Origin: Ptychodera flava
Lineage: Eukaryota > Hemichordata > Enteropneusta > Ptychoderidae
DNA: 64,000 bases
Assembly: GCF_041260155.1 (NCBI RefSeq)
Contig: NC_091931.1
Span: 34,113,541 to 34,177,540 of the forward strand
Direction of reading: 5' to 3'
The notes under the pieces are model-generated. The model had not been told where the DNA came from. It searched no databases and saw nothing but the letters and a program-made list of their open reading frames with translations. The position numbers and the translations under genes are program-made. The stretch's first letter is position 1. Each line of letters starts with the position of its first letter. Positions 40,001 through 55,000 of this stretch are shown piece after piece.

Positions 40001-43000
40001 CTTATTTCATGACATTCTCTAACATTGTCAGGTCAAAGGTTGATCAAATCTGATCCCATATTTCAGTGAAAATTATTTACTGGATCACTCCTAGCAATGT
40101 CAACTTTTGACCTATGGGAATCAGCTATTAAATGGTCACATTCTGACAAGCATGGCCTCTACCCTGGAAACCTAGTTCTGGGGTAAACATATGAGGGCAA
40201 TATACCATATTTTTTGCCTTGGTATTTGTATTATGCAAATCACTACATGACAAGGTACTCTTCTGTAGTGCAAAATTTACACCTGCAATCCAATACCAGT
40301 ATGCTTGTAATTGGTCAACAAAAATTGACAGTGTTAACTGTTAACAGTGTCAACTGTTAACAAAGGAACTTACCAATTTTGCAAGAATATCATGTACTGC
40401 TGGCTACAAAGTAACCAAAGCTCAAGCTATATTGTTACACTGTAGCAAGATAACCTTGTTCATTTGTATTTAAACAATACATCCTCTTTTGTTGTTGTTT
40501 CTTTTGTACTCATTTAAAAGATTGTTACATTGCTGACAAATGTAGGAGTGATCTTGATCAAACTTTTGATATGCCATGTGCAAATTAAGATTTAAGACGC
40601 AGTGATTCATATGTAGCATTTGAGCAAGTTAGACCAATTTATGGCCATGGCTGTAATTTATAAAGTGTCTATGTGGACCCTTGACCTGAAACATAAAACA
40701 TTGCTTTGTTAAGCATTGTATTTTTGCTTGTTATCATATCAGAACATAGAAATGTGTACATGTAGCAGGTTTTTTGTGTGCATATTAATGAAGCACAGCA
40801 TACATTGACAACAGGCAATAAGAAAGTGGTCATATGACTTCCTGTGCAGAGAAATATAACCTTGTAACACTTCTTAAAGGTGAAAAATATCTACTATTGT
40901 AACACTCTGAGAACATACCTCTCTACTTTTTCTTGGCAGTTATTTGTGGAAACGGAATGAACATATCTGATCGTCTGGCTATGAAATTGATTTTAAAGTT
41001 ATGGTAGTAGGGTCAGCATAGACACTTGAACTAATATGCTCAATATCGTTTGTTCTTCCATTTTCAGCATAATTAATATTACATAATTAGTGTTACATCA
41101 TGTTACAATAATAATAATCATTTGATAAAATAGTAGAAAAGTACAACAGCTAAGATTAAATGTACTAGTTTTTCACTTAGTCAAGTAAAATGCTTCATGC
41201 AATATCTTTCTATTTACCCCTTTCTTCTGAATTCATTTCTGAAGGCTGTGCATTGGAAATGGCAATTCTGTTATTCTTGTTGACTTCTCCCTTCATCCTC
41301 CATCTCTAAGCTGGCACATAATGTTATTGTAAGTCCAATCTGATTCAAGTTCACGTTTCATGCTTGGCTCCCAGTTCACATGGCTAGCTTAGCATTCACC
41401 CCGAGTTTAAAGTGATCCCCTTCTGTATATAACTAACACAAAAAATTAGTCAACTATTTGTAAAGGCTATAATGATGGTTTTCTTTCAGTTTCCTTGGTT
41501 GCTATTGTAAAACCTCAGGAGTAGCTGTAACTTATCAAAGGAAAACTTGGCAAACATTGTGATATCAAAAATCTACTGTATTTAGCCAACAAAGGTCATT
41601 GTTTCTTCAAGTTCAACCATAGAGCATTGCAGACAATGGCATGTAATTAATTTTGTAAGGAAGACCTGGATGAACGCAATAAGCTGATTTTTAAGGTGGT
41701 ATATGCCTCGAAATGAAAGACTTAAACTTTTGCTTAAACTTTCCTCAAGGAAACTTTCAACCATTCTCTTTACCAAAGCAAGGATTAAAATTTGGGGTCA
41801 TCGTGCAAATTTGGATATTAGAGAAGCAAATCACCCAAAAATTTACTGATACTTGAAATTCACAATGGCTGCCATATCCGTGTCTGATAACTGTATACTT
41901 TCGCTTTTTACAAAATTAAAACTGTGAAAAGTTCACTTACTTTTAGAGCTTTAAAATGGGACCTACAAAGCAAGTGGTAGACCAGGAAAGAATTGGAAAA
42001 GTAGAATGTCTGTTCCCGAGGCACATTCTGAAAAGAAGGACAATTGTAGTACAGCCATTAAATTTTGCTATTCACAGTGTTTACAGTGTACAGTTTGTGT
42101 TACAGCTACTGCTAGAGGTTATGGGAAAGTTTGTTTCACAACTTTTTCCATTTAATGACTTTGTACCTTTGTTTTGTATTTCCTTATAGATCATCCTGTC
42201 CATAAATCTGTTTTGTAGCTTTTCTTTGATAGCAGTCTAGCGTAACACTCTACCCCATTGGTGTTGCATTATGAGCATTACAGCCATACTGGTAGAGTAC
42301 TCCCACATCAAATCTCAGATGTGTGTATGGATGACTTTGCAAGACTGACATGAAGATTTAGACCAAGAAGCATACATGAGTCCCTTCCATTAATGTAACG
42401 TTATCTGCTAATTCCCATACTCCCATAACATAGTACATTCCTACAAAACAAAGAAAATCCAGTAGATCACAAACCTAAAGCCAGGTCAACAAGTGTGTGT
42501 ATGATTTACCTTAATGCATTTCATGTCTGATTACAAAGGGCATTTAGAAATCAGTGTGACCGTTCACTCATTGTCCCATTGTGTCAGCTACCCGCATGAA
42601 AACTGCTTATGATGTCGTCCCTTTCTGGTAGGTCCCAAACACCGTCATTTGGGACAAAATGCATAACCACATTTCTTCAATTAGTAGTCATATCCCACAT
42701 ATTCAGTAATGCCTGTGAACATACCCTGGTGGTGGCACTCTCAGGTTGACTTGATATTACTGTTTTCTATTTCCAATGTCAAAAAGCATATTGTTAAATG
42801 GAATGAACAGAATCACTTTATCCGATATATTTGTCATTAATCAGAAGTGAAAATACCTGGTCTCAGTCACAAAATGTAGGAAAATGTTCTGAAATGATGG
42901 CATTGTTTGTGAGGAAAAATGCTGCAAAATGTACACATCCACTTACTGTATGGTGGCAGCGGTGGGATTTACACCCAGCCCATTATAATGTGGTCTTCAA

Positions 43001-46000
43001 TATCAGCCACACTTTGAAATTGTTGGTGGTTTGTCAGTCAGAAGTATAGCTAGATACTGCAAACATGTTAACAAAATAATATCTCTTTCCTAACATATAG
43101 TTACATTTGTTGTGGTCCGTAGCAGAGGGCGTCTAAGAATAGAGACCTGTAGGTAATTGGGCCCATCTGTGCAGTCATCCCTGTATCAATCTGCTGTTAT
43201 CTCACAGAAATGTCAGAAATGATTTCATTCAAATAGGCACAATTAGGGTTATACTCGACTGCAGTGAGTTAACCAGCAAATATCATATCATCTCAGCTGC
43301 CTTCTGCCTTATCACAGAATTTTTTATCCAATGAATATCACCCCATCTTCCCCGAAAACACAAGCAAGCAATTGCATACCTAGCTAATTCTTGAGAGTTC
43401 CACCACCATGCAATAAAATATCAGAAGACGTAGCTGAGATTCGCTCCAATGTCTAACACAAGAAAAAAGGTCATATCAAAGTGAAAAAATTTCAATAAAT
43501 ATTATGTCTCCTTGCTGTGTTAAAAACCCAATCCAAAGTAGGGCACACCAGTCACATGTTAAAAATACCTCCTATCTCCAATAGTCATCCTTAGTCGATT
43601 AAACACAGTGAGTGTGTAGTTAAGTTAGGGCTGGCCAACTTCTCTCAAACACTTGGAGAGGAATTGGTAATTTCAGAATATTCATGCATCACCCTGTTTA
43701 GTTTACACCTTGCTCATAGACATCACAAGAATCATGTGTTTTATGTGTTTAAATGCCAAGGAAAAATTTTGATCATGTTCTTTTTTTGTCTATTTGCTTA
43801 GTATTGTAACATGAGAATACATTTCTCTGTTTTTTGTTAGGTTTAGTTATTATTTTCACATAATTAAGAATGAATTTCATTTTTCCAGAAAAAGTTATTT
43901 AAGTTATTTAAGAGGCAAGTCAGCATTTGGATCAGAATGTTCCAGAGTTTTGTATTCAGACTATTGCATTGGCATACCTTAAAATTTGCTCTGTATGCTG
44001 ATTCTGATGCTGATTATGCTAATGATTTAACTATGCAAATTCATTTCACCAATGATAATGAACTTCTGGTGTTCATGATGCTCGTTTGCCTCTTACTATC
44101 ATTTGCATACACAATTCAAGACCTTTGCCATTCACCTGGCTTCCGTACATGACATAAATCTTGACCTTTGACATCGACATGAGTAACCGATTTTGTGAAT
44201 TAACCAAACGTACTTTTTTATGCATTGAGGCACATAGTTCTTTGGGCAAGCTCCTTGTGGTGTTGTGGCTGTTGATTTCCTTATACTACCCTTATAGCAA
44301 GGGCTTGAAAGCTAGAATGGCTAACAATCATGTGTTATATTTCTAGCCTCTTTTTGTTTTTGCATTTTGAGAATCTTTTTTATGCTGTATGTTTTGACTC
44401 CATGGCATATGATTTACAACAGTCACTGTTCAACCCAAGAAAAGCTATTGAAATTAAGTTTGTGATAAGGTGGCTGGATTTTAGTTATGCAGGTACCAGT
44501 AATCAATGTACGGTATATATCAACATGTTCATATGAAACGCTTTTTGGATCGTTAAAAGGAGAGCATTTCAACATTAACAAAGGAAAATCGTGAGATCAT
44601 GAAAATTTATGTTGCTGCACCAGGGTGTGTTACATAATAATTGTTGGAAATTAGCTACCACAGAATGCTGCGCACATTACTTAGCAATAAATCTTGGTCA
44701 TTGATATGTACTTTGATTGAAGTTTACCGTTGTTTGCTGTGGACTGTTGGAGTACTGATTTACCATTGGAGTAGCTATATGGGCTGAATTTGCCAGAGCG
44801 TCAACCTATTCAGGGATAAAAAAATTGATGGCAAACTGATTTTAGGGTAGCTTCTGTGTAAAGGGAGGTACTGTGACTGGATTCCACAAGACATATGAAT
44901 GACAGCATTTTTGCCCCTTGTTTTTGCTGCCGCATATTTTAGCAGCTTGACGTTGGCATTTGCTTAACTAGTACTCTGTAGGTTATAATCTGTGGTGAGG
45001 CAGTGATATCAGAGCTAATCCCACATGATTGCATTAATTCTGCAGGAAAGAGATGAATAATGGACAAGTACACATATTTGAAATGAAAGATCAGGAAAAG
45101 TCCAAGAAGAAGAGACGGTGTCATGTATCCAAGCAAACCAAGTGAGTATCAAAATTAGCTCTTTGCTTTCTCTGCAAGACTTTGAAAAAACTTCCATGTA
45201 ATTATGAAATTAAATGATGAAAGTTGTTTGGTTGTTGTAGATTTTTGTACTGAAAATTCTTATGTTTTGTCATTGGATTACAAAGATTAGTTTGTGATAG
45301 GCAGTTCAGTCATTGCCATCAAAAAGGAGAGTATAATCTATATATCTTTATACCATTGTGCTAGATATTTTTATCCTGAAGTTTTAAAATTTTAAAGGTT
45401 TTTGCAAATTACATGATTCGATTGCAAATTTTGACAATATGCTTCAGTAAGTTTCATAAACCGACAAGTGTATAAATGTCTACCCAGGGTGTCCAGAAAC
45501 TAGCATTCGGGGACCATTACCGTGCCAAGTCAGTGAAAATCAATAAATCTCTGTGTAAATGGCCCTGTGTATAATAGCCAATTAAGTCCACTGTCACACA
45601 CACCATGATTGGTAGCATTCACAGGCTCAAACTGCCAAGCAGAGTGCAAGTATGTCACAGCCGTGTATGAGACAATCCAAGTTGATGAAGATAGATTTCG
45701 GCTCACCACCACACTTCGACAGGATATATTGCATGTGACAGGTCTGGCATGAAAAAAAAAAGATGATAGAAATGAATATCTTTATTTTCGTTTTGCCTAA
45801 CATCTTTTTGGTGATGTTACATTTCACTCATAAGAAGTGGTTTGCTTTTCAGACAACTCCTAAACAGTGTGAAGATAGCAATAATATTTACATTGACAGT
45901 CCTGTGTTCTGTAAGTATTCATTCATAATATATATATATTTATGTATATCAATCACAGCAAATCTGAGGACAACCATTTGCACTAGTTTTTCCTCTGACT

Positions 46001-49000
46001 TTTTTCCATGTCACGTGACACTTCCTGATCACGATCTTGTATGATGTAAGAATGTTTGTCTGAGGGCCAGTTTTACTTTATTTCCATTCAGTGTCTTGCC
46101 TTCAAGATCTGACAGTAGTCAGTTTAGACATTAAGATCTATAACTCAAGGCTTGGCAGTCCCTTCCTATAGTAAAGAGTACGCAAGTGTGGGAATGCCAT
46201 CATACAGCAAATATTCCTGTCTATTGTCAGTTTCTGTCGGGATGGGGTGTTACTTTTCTTTATCAAGTCTCAATATCAGAGATCAAACCCTGAGTGGGCT
46301 GTCATAATCAGACATATACCGTGCAAGCAATGCAAGACATTCCTGCCCACCTGTTGATGTTTTTAGAGCAGGCCAATCAATAGTATGCCAGTTGATCACA
46401 ATGAATCCTGACACTTGGCTTTCACTTGCATAGATTCCTACCATTGCCTGTTGAGTTGAAGATGACATATTGAAGACCTTGAAAACATCAGTTGTATGGA
46501 CAGTAAGGAGCATGTTTACCATTGGTCTAACCAAAATGGAACATGAATGAACTTGATTTTGCCATATGCAGTACCACCTACAACTTACAGAAATAACCGA
46601 TTATGTGTTACATATAGTTTTCTTCCCCTTTTTATCAAAATACAGGTCATCTTAGCCATAAATGAAGAGCAAACAGAAGGGGGTTTTGCAATTACAGTAT
46701 CAGAAGATGAACCCCAGTGTATCCTTTCAATATTTATGCATCACAATGACATCACTATGGCGAACAACAACTTGGACTAATTCCAAATTGTTCAGCATGA
46801 AAAAAATACATACACAATACAGTAGTGGAAATTTCAAGGGAAAACCCAGGCCCCATCTTTCTGCACTGAATTCTTCCCAGAGTTATCCCAGTAATGACAT
46901 CATGGAAAAAAAACAAGACAGCATGTACACTGCTGTGACCAAGGTTGGGAAAATTCCATAGGTCCACGGTCTTTGGCCTCTGTAATCTTTTTCGCCTGGA
47001 TCCAGTGACTTGCCATTCTGGTGATCCAAAGAACCAGGTAATGGAAATGTATGAAGAAAGTGCATGTGGGACTATCAAAAAACCCATCTTGAATCACCTC
47101 TGTTTCCGTGAATCACGTAGAACTGAATTGATATGCTCACCCTAGGTGACTGAGTATTTGTCAGTCGTGTTACTGCACATTCTGGACAGGGTGTACCCAA
47201 TAGATAGGTAGCTCAGGTAGAACCCCAGCAAAAAATGTCATACAGAAATCCCATGGACAAGAATCCACATAAATTCAATGGGAATTCTCTCAAACTTTGC
47301 GGGATTTTGGTGAGTATGAACACTGAACTGAGGACCATGTGTATTCTAGCATTTAGCTAGGAATCCCATAGCAATCCTAAAAAATTAAGCATTCAGTCAC
47401 GTGGTAATTCTGCACAATTCCGTTTGGATATTTCTAACAGAAAAGTTCAACTTCTCAGTATTTTCCTTTACTCGGGACTCAGTCCTCAATTTGTCAGATT
47501 ACAATATGGACCACTCTTCAGAGTACGTACAGCTCAAAGTTACTGGTGCTTTCGATGATCCCAAGAGGGAAACTTCCCCGTACAATGTGACTCTGGAGGT
47601 GCAGAGGCATGGTGACCCGATTGAGAATGCCGAGACATGGGTCTTACCAATAGCAAGGGACATTGCCCTTGAAGGTGGTGAGCCCAATCAATTCAAGAGA
47701 ATTTTTCCTCTTGATAGGAAAAGGTAGGTTTTCAAATCACCGAAAGTTGAAAGCTGACATAAAAAGACTATCAATTAGACCAGAAAAAATAAATATGAAT
47801 CTAATTTGTTTGATTAATAGAAAATAAGCTTGATCTAAATAAATTTTGTGGTTGCATTAGTAGAGGATAATTTTGAAAATTCATAATTCATACAAGAAAT
47901 ATTTATCATGTGGAGGTGACAGATAATTTTTAATGCCTCTGTTACTCTTTCAAATTGATTGAAGTTGCAGAAATTTCCGTATCAGGAAGTGGTCAAATTT
48001 ACTGAGGCAAAATGAATTTCATTTATCTTAGGAAATAGGGATATTCAAATTGATTGGATTTTCATGGTGATGTCTGTTTTTCAAAATGAATGAAAATTGT
48101 TATTAGTGAGTCAGTAACAAATATATATGGTCATTTAACGGTGAGTTTTACGTCTAATTAGATGTAAAACGGCTTATACTTTCATTTGTGTTTATTATAA
48201 TGTTAAGTGTATTAAACTGTCGTGTTTCAAAATGTTCATGTGCATCCAGTCCTATGGTTGACATTCTATCACTAATGAAATCATGCAGTTGTTACTGTTT
48301 ATCAAAATTGTCTTGTTAATGTAGACGCACCTTGAAAGTGAAAGTCTTAAACTTTTGCTGAAACTTTCCTCAATGAAACTTTCAATAACTCTCTTACAAA
48401 ATTAAGTATAAAAATCAGGGGTCAACATGTAAAAATATGTACTAGAGAAACAAATTACCTATAAATTTACCAATTGTAAGTTCAAAATGGCCGCCATCCC
48501 CGTGTTAACTCTATTGAGAAAAAATTAAATTTCCAATTTTCCAAACACTTTGGTGTATGAAAACTGTTCATACACCAAGAGCTTTAAAATGACCCCTCAC
48601 AAGTGGTAGGTCAGAAAAGAATTGTAAAAATTTGATTCTGAATATCTGTCCCCAAGGCGCATTCTACCTTAAGCTGTTAAAGGTTTTCTGTTGTGATTTA
48701 TATCTTGTTGGTAGACTGTAAGTTTAAAAGTATTTCTGAATCACATAGTAATCATTATGTAATCGTGCTATATTTCAGTGATCTCTCTCTGTCTCAGTGC
48801 GGATGATGACTATGTGCTGATAATCACCTCCAATACAGAGCCAAACATTGGTATGTTCCTGGCATACACCGGTCTACCGGACACAGTCCAGGGTTCCGTC
48901 ATCTACGCAGCCATCATATTAGTTGCTGTCTATGTCCTCATCTGCTTTGATGTAAGTCAGTTGCCATGTTAGTATGGCTTTATGACCTTCGTTTCAATTT

Positions 49001-52000
49001 TGATGAGCATACCCCAGGAATGCTGAATGAAGTGAAATTGCGTAGGTCCTCTTCTGAAATGGATTTCATTATCCTAGGAAATTTTCTGTCTCATTTCGTA
49101 ATGTTAACCCTTTGAGTGCCAATAAAAGTCAGATTTTGTTGCTTTTACAAAATATAACCGCAGACAGTTGTTTGTTCAATTAAGACTATTTTTTCAGATT
49201 TTTTCCAAAATTTTGATCAACAACTGTTCCCTATGAAAAGCGATGTCCATTTGGTCCAAAATCATTAACAATTACTGAAAAATTCATAAAAATTGGTAAA
49301 ATGCTGTTTAAAATTTTGGTGGGAAAATACAGCAATCAAAAGGTAAAGCCCTCTGGATACATAATATTTCATTCAAGTCCCACACGGTGAGGCTGGGCTA
49401 ACAGTATGGCTATGTAGATTCAGACGTACAATGATAAAGATCTTGCCAAGTTATTCAAATGCTGCAAAATCAGCTGTCCCTCAGTTACAATGATGTTATA
49501 TTTGCTGACACCATTTTCCTGTCAGGCTGTAGTGGGATAACCACAGTTTTATTTCTCTATAGGTATACGGAACCATATTAAAGCAAACATTTTTTTCTTC
49601 TACAGTTTGTGCATCGTACACTGGCTGCCATGATAGGTTCCATGGCGGCGCTAGCAACACTGGCAGCATTAAATCAGAGGCCATCCTTGGAATACATCAT
49701 GGAATGGATTGACCACGAGACATTGGCTCTACTTTGGGGTATGGTAGGTACAGTTCAGGTGTAACTTAAAACAAAGAAATTAAGATGGTGCAATGATCCA
49801 ACCAACACACAAATACTATTGATACTCTCATTGCGAATTACAGTAAAAAATTTATATTTTAATTCTATTTCTCCACTAGATGACAATGGTGGCCATCTTT
49901 GCTGACACGGGAATCTTTGATTGGTCAGCATTGATGTCATATAAACTTGCCAAGGGTCGAGTATGGGTTCTTATCACAATTCTGTGCATCTTTACTGGGA
50001 CTGTATCTGCTTTCTTGGACAATGTTACCACGATTCTTTTGATGACACCAGTCACTATTAGGTGGGTATACATCTTGTTTCTCAGGGAGAAAAGAAAAAA
50101 GTGACCATGACCTAGCAACTGAAAACTGTAGACTTTCTATTCCAAAAATTCCAATTACTGAAAGATACTGGACTCAATGTAACATTAACAGTACTGAAGC
50201 TGAAATACACTTTTTGTCTGTCTGTCCAAAATATGAAGTTCAAAGACACAAGTTTCTCAACAAAATGAAACTCCCGATTATAACTTACCAAAATCAGCTC
50301 ATATTTTCCTACTAACTAAACAAGAAATTGTCATTAATGAACAACTTATATACTTAGAAATATATTGAGAAATACTTAAATATTTTTATCATTATTGTTG
50401 TTATCATATTTATCTTATATCAGAAGCATTTAAACTGATTTTTATAAAACATTTTTAATGCAACAGAATGTGATGTAATCCTTTATTTTCAAGCAAGAAA
50501 TAAATTTTATCATTGTTTCAGCCAAACAGATTTGTACAACATGATATCACTAGTACCTTTCCAATTTGACCAAATTATACTGAGTAACTGTGAAGTTTCT
50601 GATCTTTTTTCACGTGTCTTAAAAAGACAAGTTTTTTCCACTGGCTGAAATTTTCAGAGGCTGCCACACAGAGAGCGCCCCCAAGTGGTCAAACTGTCAT
50701 TCTGACAGCCACAGCACTCAGTTTATGTATTTATTATATGTATTTATTATTAATACATATATACCTAAATTTGATCCCATATAATGAGGATAGCATAGTA
50801 AACCCTAAAAGGAGTTTATCTTTCCCGGGTTCCGTTGCTGTATTTTCACTCGGACACCTTTAACTCTGTTTATTACATAGAATTCTACTCTAATGAAAGT
50901 GAGCAACAATGGTATCTTGCTGAAAAGACATCAACATTTTGTATTTTATGTTCAGCGTGTTGGATGGAAACGTGAAACTTAATCTGAGCAGACAAAGGAT
51001 GTTAATAATTCGAAAACTTACAATTTAATTTTGTATTTTCATGTTACTGACCACTGTTAGACTATGTGAAGTATTGAACCTTGATCCAAAGCTGATACTG
51101 ATTGCCGAGGTGTTGTTTTCAAACATTGGTGGAACGGCCACCGCTGTCGGAGATCCACCCAACGTCATCATTGTGTCGAACAAAGACATCCAGGAAGCTG
51201 TGAGTACAATTTGTCGTCTCAATGACTCCTCGATATTGTTTTGCATATTCTATTTGTAAAGTACAATGGATAAATGACAGCTTTCAAGAGCACGTACCTC
51301 ATGCTATTTTGTGAAATGGTCTCAATACCCAGCTGAACAGCCCACGTTCCAGCTGTCACCATAAATATTTGTGCAATCACTATCGATGCCTCAGTAACCT
51401 CGATAAACAGCCTTGAATATGCTTTGCCCTGCAAAGTAGTATTCTGTAAAATCAATATTTACTGTGTCAATAGAGTTGCATGCTTTAAAATGGATTATGC
51501 TTTCCACAAAAAATTGTGATGGGTGAGCAATCCCCGTCAATTTCTGATGCAACAAGTGAAATCAGAAGAATTATTGGTAATGCACCGAGATGTGTTTCCA
51601 TTCCTATTACCCACTGTGAACTGTCCACCCCCATTTGGTCAGCATTTCTTCATAGTGTCATACACTCTCTGTGTACAGGGCATCGACTTTGCCGAGTTCA
51701 CCCTTCACATGTTCATCGGTGTGATTTTCTGCATGTTTGCCGGGTACGGCCTATTGAGACTCATGTTCCGCAAGAATCCGTTTCAAAACACAGAGCCCCA
51801 GGACGTTGCAGGTGAGCGGGATCTCCCAAGAATTGCCGACATGCGTGTCGGCCAGTTCATTCTGGGTGTTTCTACCGTGAATAGTTATTCTTCATCACAG
51901 GACGTTTGTGTTGTTTTATTTTACGTGTAATCAATGATGTACTGTGCCACACAAAATAAACATATCTTTGCCAAGTTTATGGAAAATGATCAAGCTAGAT

Positions 52001-55000
52001 ATTGGTGTAAAAAACTTTCCAAAAAAAAATTTACAGCAATTCCTCTATGTAGACAATTTTGTTGTGGGTAAATGAGAGCAGTCATACTTTATGATCACAT
52101 ATTGCTCAGTGGACCTCACAAAGGAACTCGTCAAGCATCATCCTAATTTTCTCTGCGATGCAAGCCTGTTTTAATTTTCAATATTTGTGTAACATCTATT
52201 GAATTAAATCAACAAGATTGGTTCTACCCAAACATCATAATTAAAAAATAATTAGATCGATACATTTTATTTAGTAGTATCTCCAATCAGGAATTGTCTG
52301 AGTTCAAGAACCGTAACTACTGTGGATTGATTTTTTGATAAAGTTGCAATTGCGTGGAAATTAACTGAATACTTCAAGCTGTGACAGGTTGCCATGACAT
52401 TATTCCGTTTTTGCATCTTCCTAATTTTCCACTGAATTTTGACCAATTACTAGACTGGAAAAAGCAATCACAAATTGAGTGATCCCAAAGATTAAGAATT
52501 TCCTCTTGTTTATTTCATCGACAACTAGCTCTTGACCCTGCCGACTAAATGGCATCTTTTTTCACCACAGAATTGAATCGTGAAATAGAGATTTGGAAGA
52601 GAGCTGCAGCCAGAATTGTACCCACAACAAAGGAAGAAAATGTTGTAAAAGCACTCTTACTAGACAAAGTTGTCACTTTGGAACATGAACTTCACAGTAA
52701 AGTCTACGAAAGAAGACAGTATGTACTTTTCATTTTGGTATTTTTCCTTCTTCTGTGATCTATTTCTTGCCTTGCCTCTGTATGTCTGCCTGTCTGTCTC
52801 TACCTGTCTCCCTGCCTGTTTCTGCCACTGTGTCTGTCTGTCTGTTCATCTATCTCTCTGTCCTGTTCATCTCTCTTTGGGACTTTAATGTTCTAATAGG
52901 GCCATTCACAGTTTATGTCACTGTTCTCTCATTAATATGCAAAACTAAATATTTGTCTGCATTTTCAGATAACGCTTTTGAAAATTACGCATGCAAGAAC
53001 GACGAAAATACATCTCAGCGGGCGACTGCTAGTGTAACAATGAATACTAAATATTCACGACTCAGAGTACAAGCTGCAAAAACAGCCACGCATGCAACAT
53101 TGATAAAATTTGTCCGCATTTCAAGCTGCGTGTCCGATGTTGCGTGCGTACAGCTGTATTTAGTAACAAACCTGTAACCATGAACAGCGCTATTGTATGC
53201 AAATGGTAACTCACACAGAAAACTTTAGACTGCAAACTTTAACGGCAGAGTTCGAATGGTGAGAATGGTCACACTCTGATCACCTTTTGACCTACTTAAT
53301 GAATTTCTTTTTATTTCCAACTGTTCAGTCAGAGGAACACAGTAGACCCACACTGGAAAGATACCTTAGAAGAGTTGCAAGAAAAGGTAAAAAATACTAA
53401 CTTTTTATATTGAATCCATTATTGAGGTGTAGTTTTGCATACAACACCAACAACTGCTCTACCAGTCAGTTAAATTCACAACCCCCCTCCAAATTCTACA
53501 CTCACCATCGAAAACAATTTTTTCAGGCCAAAAAATGGTGATAAAATTGTTAAATTGACAGGAGCAATTGGCCCTTACAGTAATTTGCAATATTTTCATT
53601 CGCACTTGAAATGTGTTATCTTCAGTCTTCTTGCCATATTTGTATTGCTATCTTTAAACTGCTGTACATCAACAGTGCCATGCTTTCATCAATTTATTCC
53701 GGCTGACAAAATAACTTTTGAAATGGTTCTTATAGTTGCAATAAGGTAACTGAGAATAAATTAAAATAAAAAGCATTGTGTGAGAACTCTCCAAATATTA
53801 TAGAAATAACGGGCGACGCGCTGACCATTAACGTTTATTTGTGGGCAAGGGCGAGAGGAAAGCCAAAAATTAACGGGCGAGGCTTGCCGAGCCCGTTAAT
53901 TTGGCTTTCCTCGAGCCCGCGCCCACAAATAAACGTTAATGGTCAGAGCGGAGTCTGTTATTTCCATTATATTATCAGCGAACCCAAGAAAACCGTCAAA
54001 ATTTCCGAAAATTTCAGGAGCGAACGACAACTGGGCCCCAGAAACTGAGCAATACGCGACGCACTGCCACGCGCGCTGTAAAAAATTGGCAAATCCGGAG
54101 ATGTTTTCGGAAAAAAGTATCTCAACTTGACCTACAAGTGCTCCATTTTATTTTGTGATTGATTATGATTTACGTTTGAGCTGTAAAGTTACGATACTTT
54201 GAGTTGTTAATCTTATTATTCATATTCACGGGCATGTAAACAAACCATTACTGTGTATTTGTGGTCAGTCACGTGGTTCAGCTCGACCAATCAAAATGCG
54301 ACTGGCAGGGCATGGTAATATAATAGTGTTTCTGAGGCAATTTGCACCATTGTCTGTCGTTTTCTAGATCACTATAATATCAGTTTAATTCGCTGTGACT
54401 ACTTTGGTGGATTGATTGATTTTTTTCATTTTTCAGTACAAAATAACAGATAGTGTGCTTCTGATCAAATCAAGTATAGTTCTTGGTGCCACGGTACTCC
54501 TGTTCTTTACATACAGCTTCCTGCCGCTAGATCTAAACATAGGTAAGCCATAAACCTCCAGATGTGAACAGAGAGTAGATAGGTCAACCGAGCTTGCATG
54601 TAAACACATGCTAGGGAGGCACACTGATCATTAACATACACTGCTGAGGGGACTCCTTAGCTGCTGAAAATTTACATGTGCCTGCATATCATGTCATTGG
54701 TATCTATTTAGTAATTTAATTATTGTGGATGCTATGCCTGAACATTATTTGGTTTTAATACAGTGAGTTTATTGGTAAAGTAAGAGGTAATTCTTTCAGT
54801 GCGTAATAATCTACTAATGATTTGACTCAAAACTAAGTAACTAACATACTATTTGTTTGACTTGGGCTAGATGACTTACATACTATTTGACTTAGGCTAG
54901 GTAACTTTATGAGTATTTCACTTGTAGGCAGTAAATTCCTTTTTGTTTGACTCAAGCCATGTCGCTCTACCGGCAGTGTGACATGTTCGATGCTGATTAA

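Noticed and set aside
41956-42189. Plus-strand frame of 77 residues
   Set aside because: It begins inside a MITE family 1 copy and has no domain.
51516-51930. Long plus-strand frames around OCA2 exon 10
   Set aside because: Only 51679-51811 aligns with the permease; the flanks are intron read-through in the same frame.
52755-53177. Plus-strand frame of 140 residues after OCA2 exon 11
   Set aside because: It lies in the intron, starts in a (TGTC)n-like low-complexity run and matches nothing; the neighbouring exons join in frame without it.
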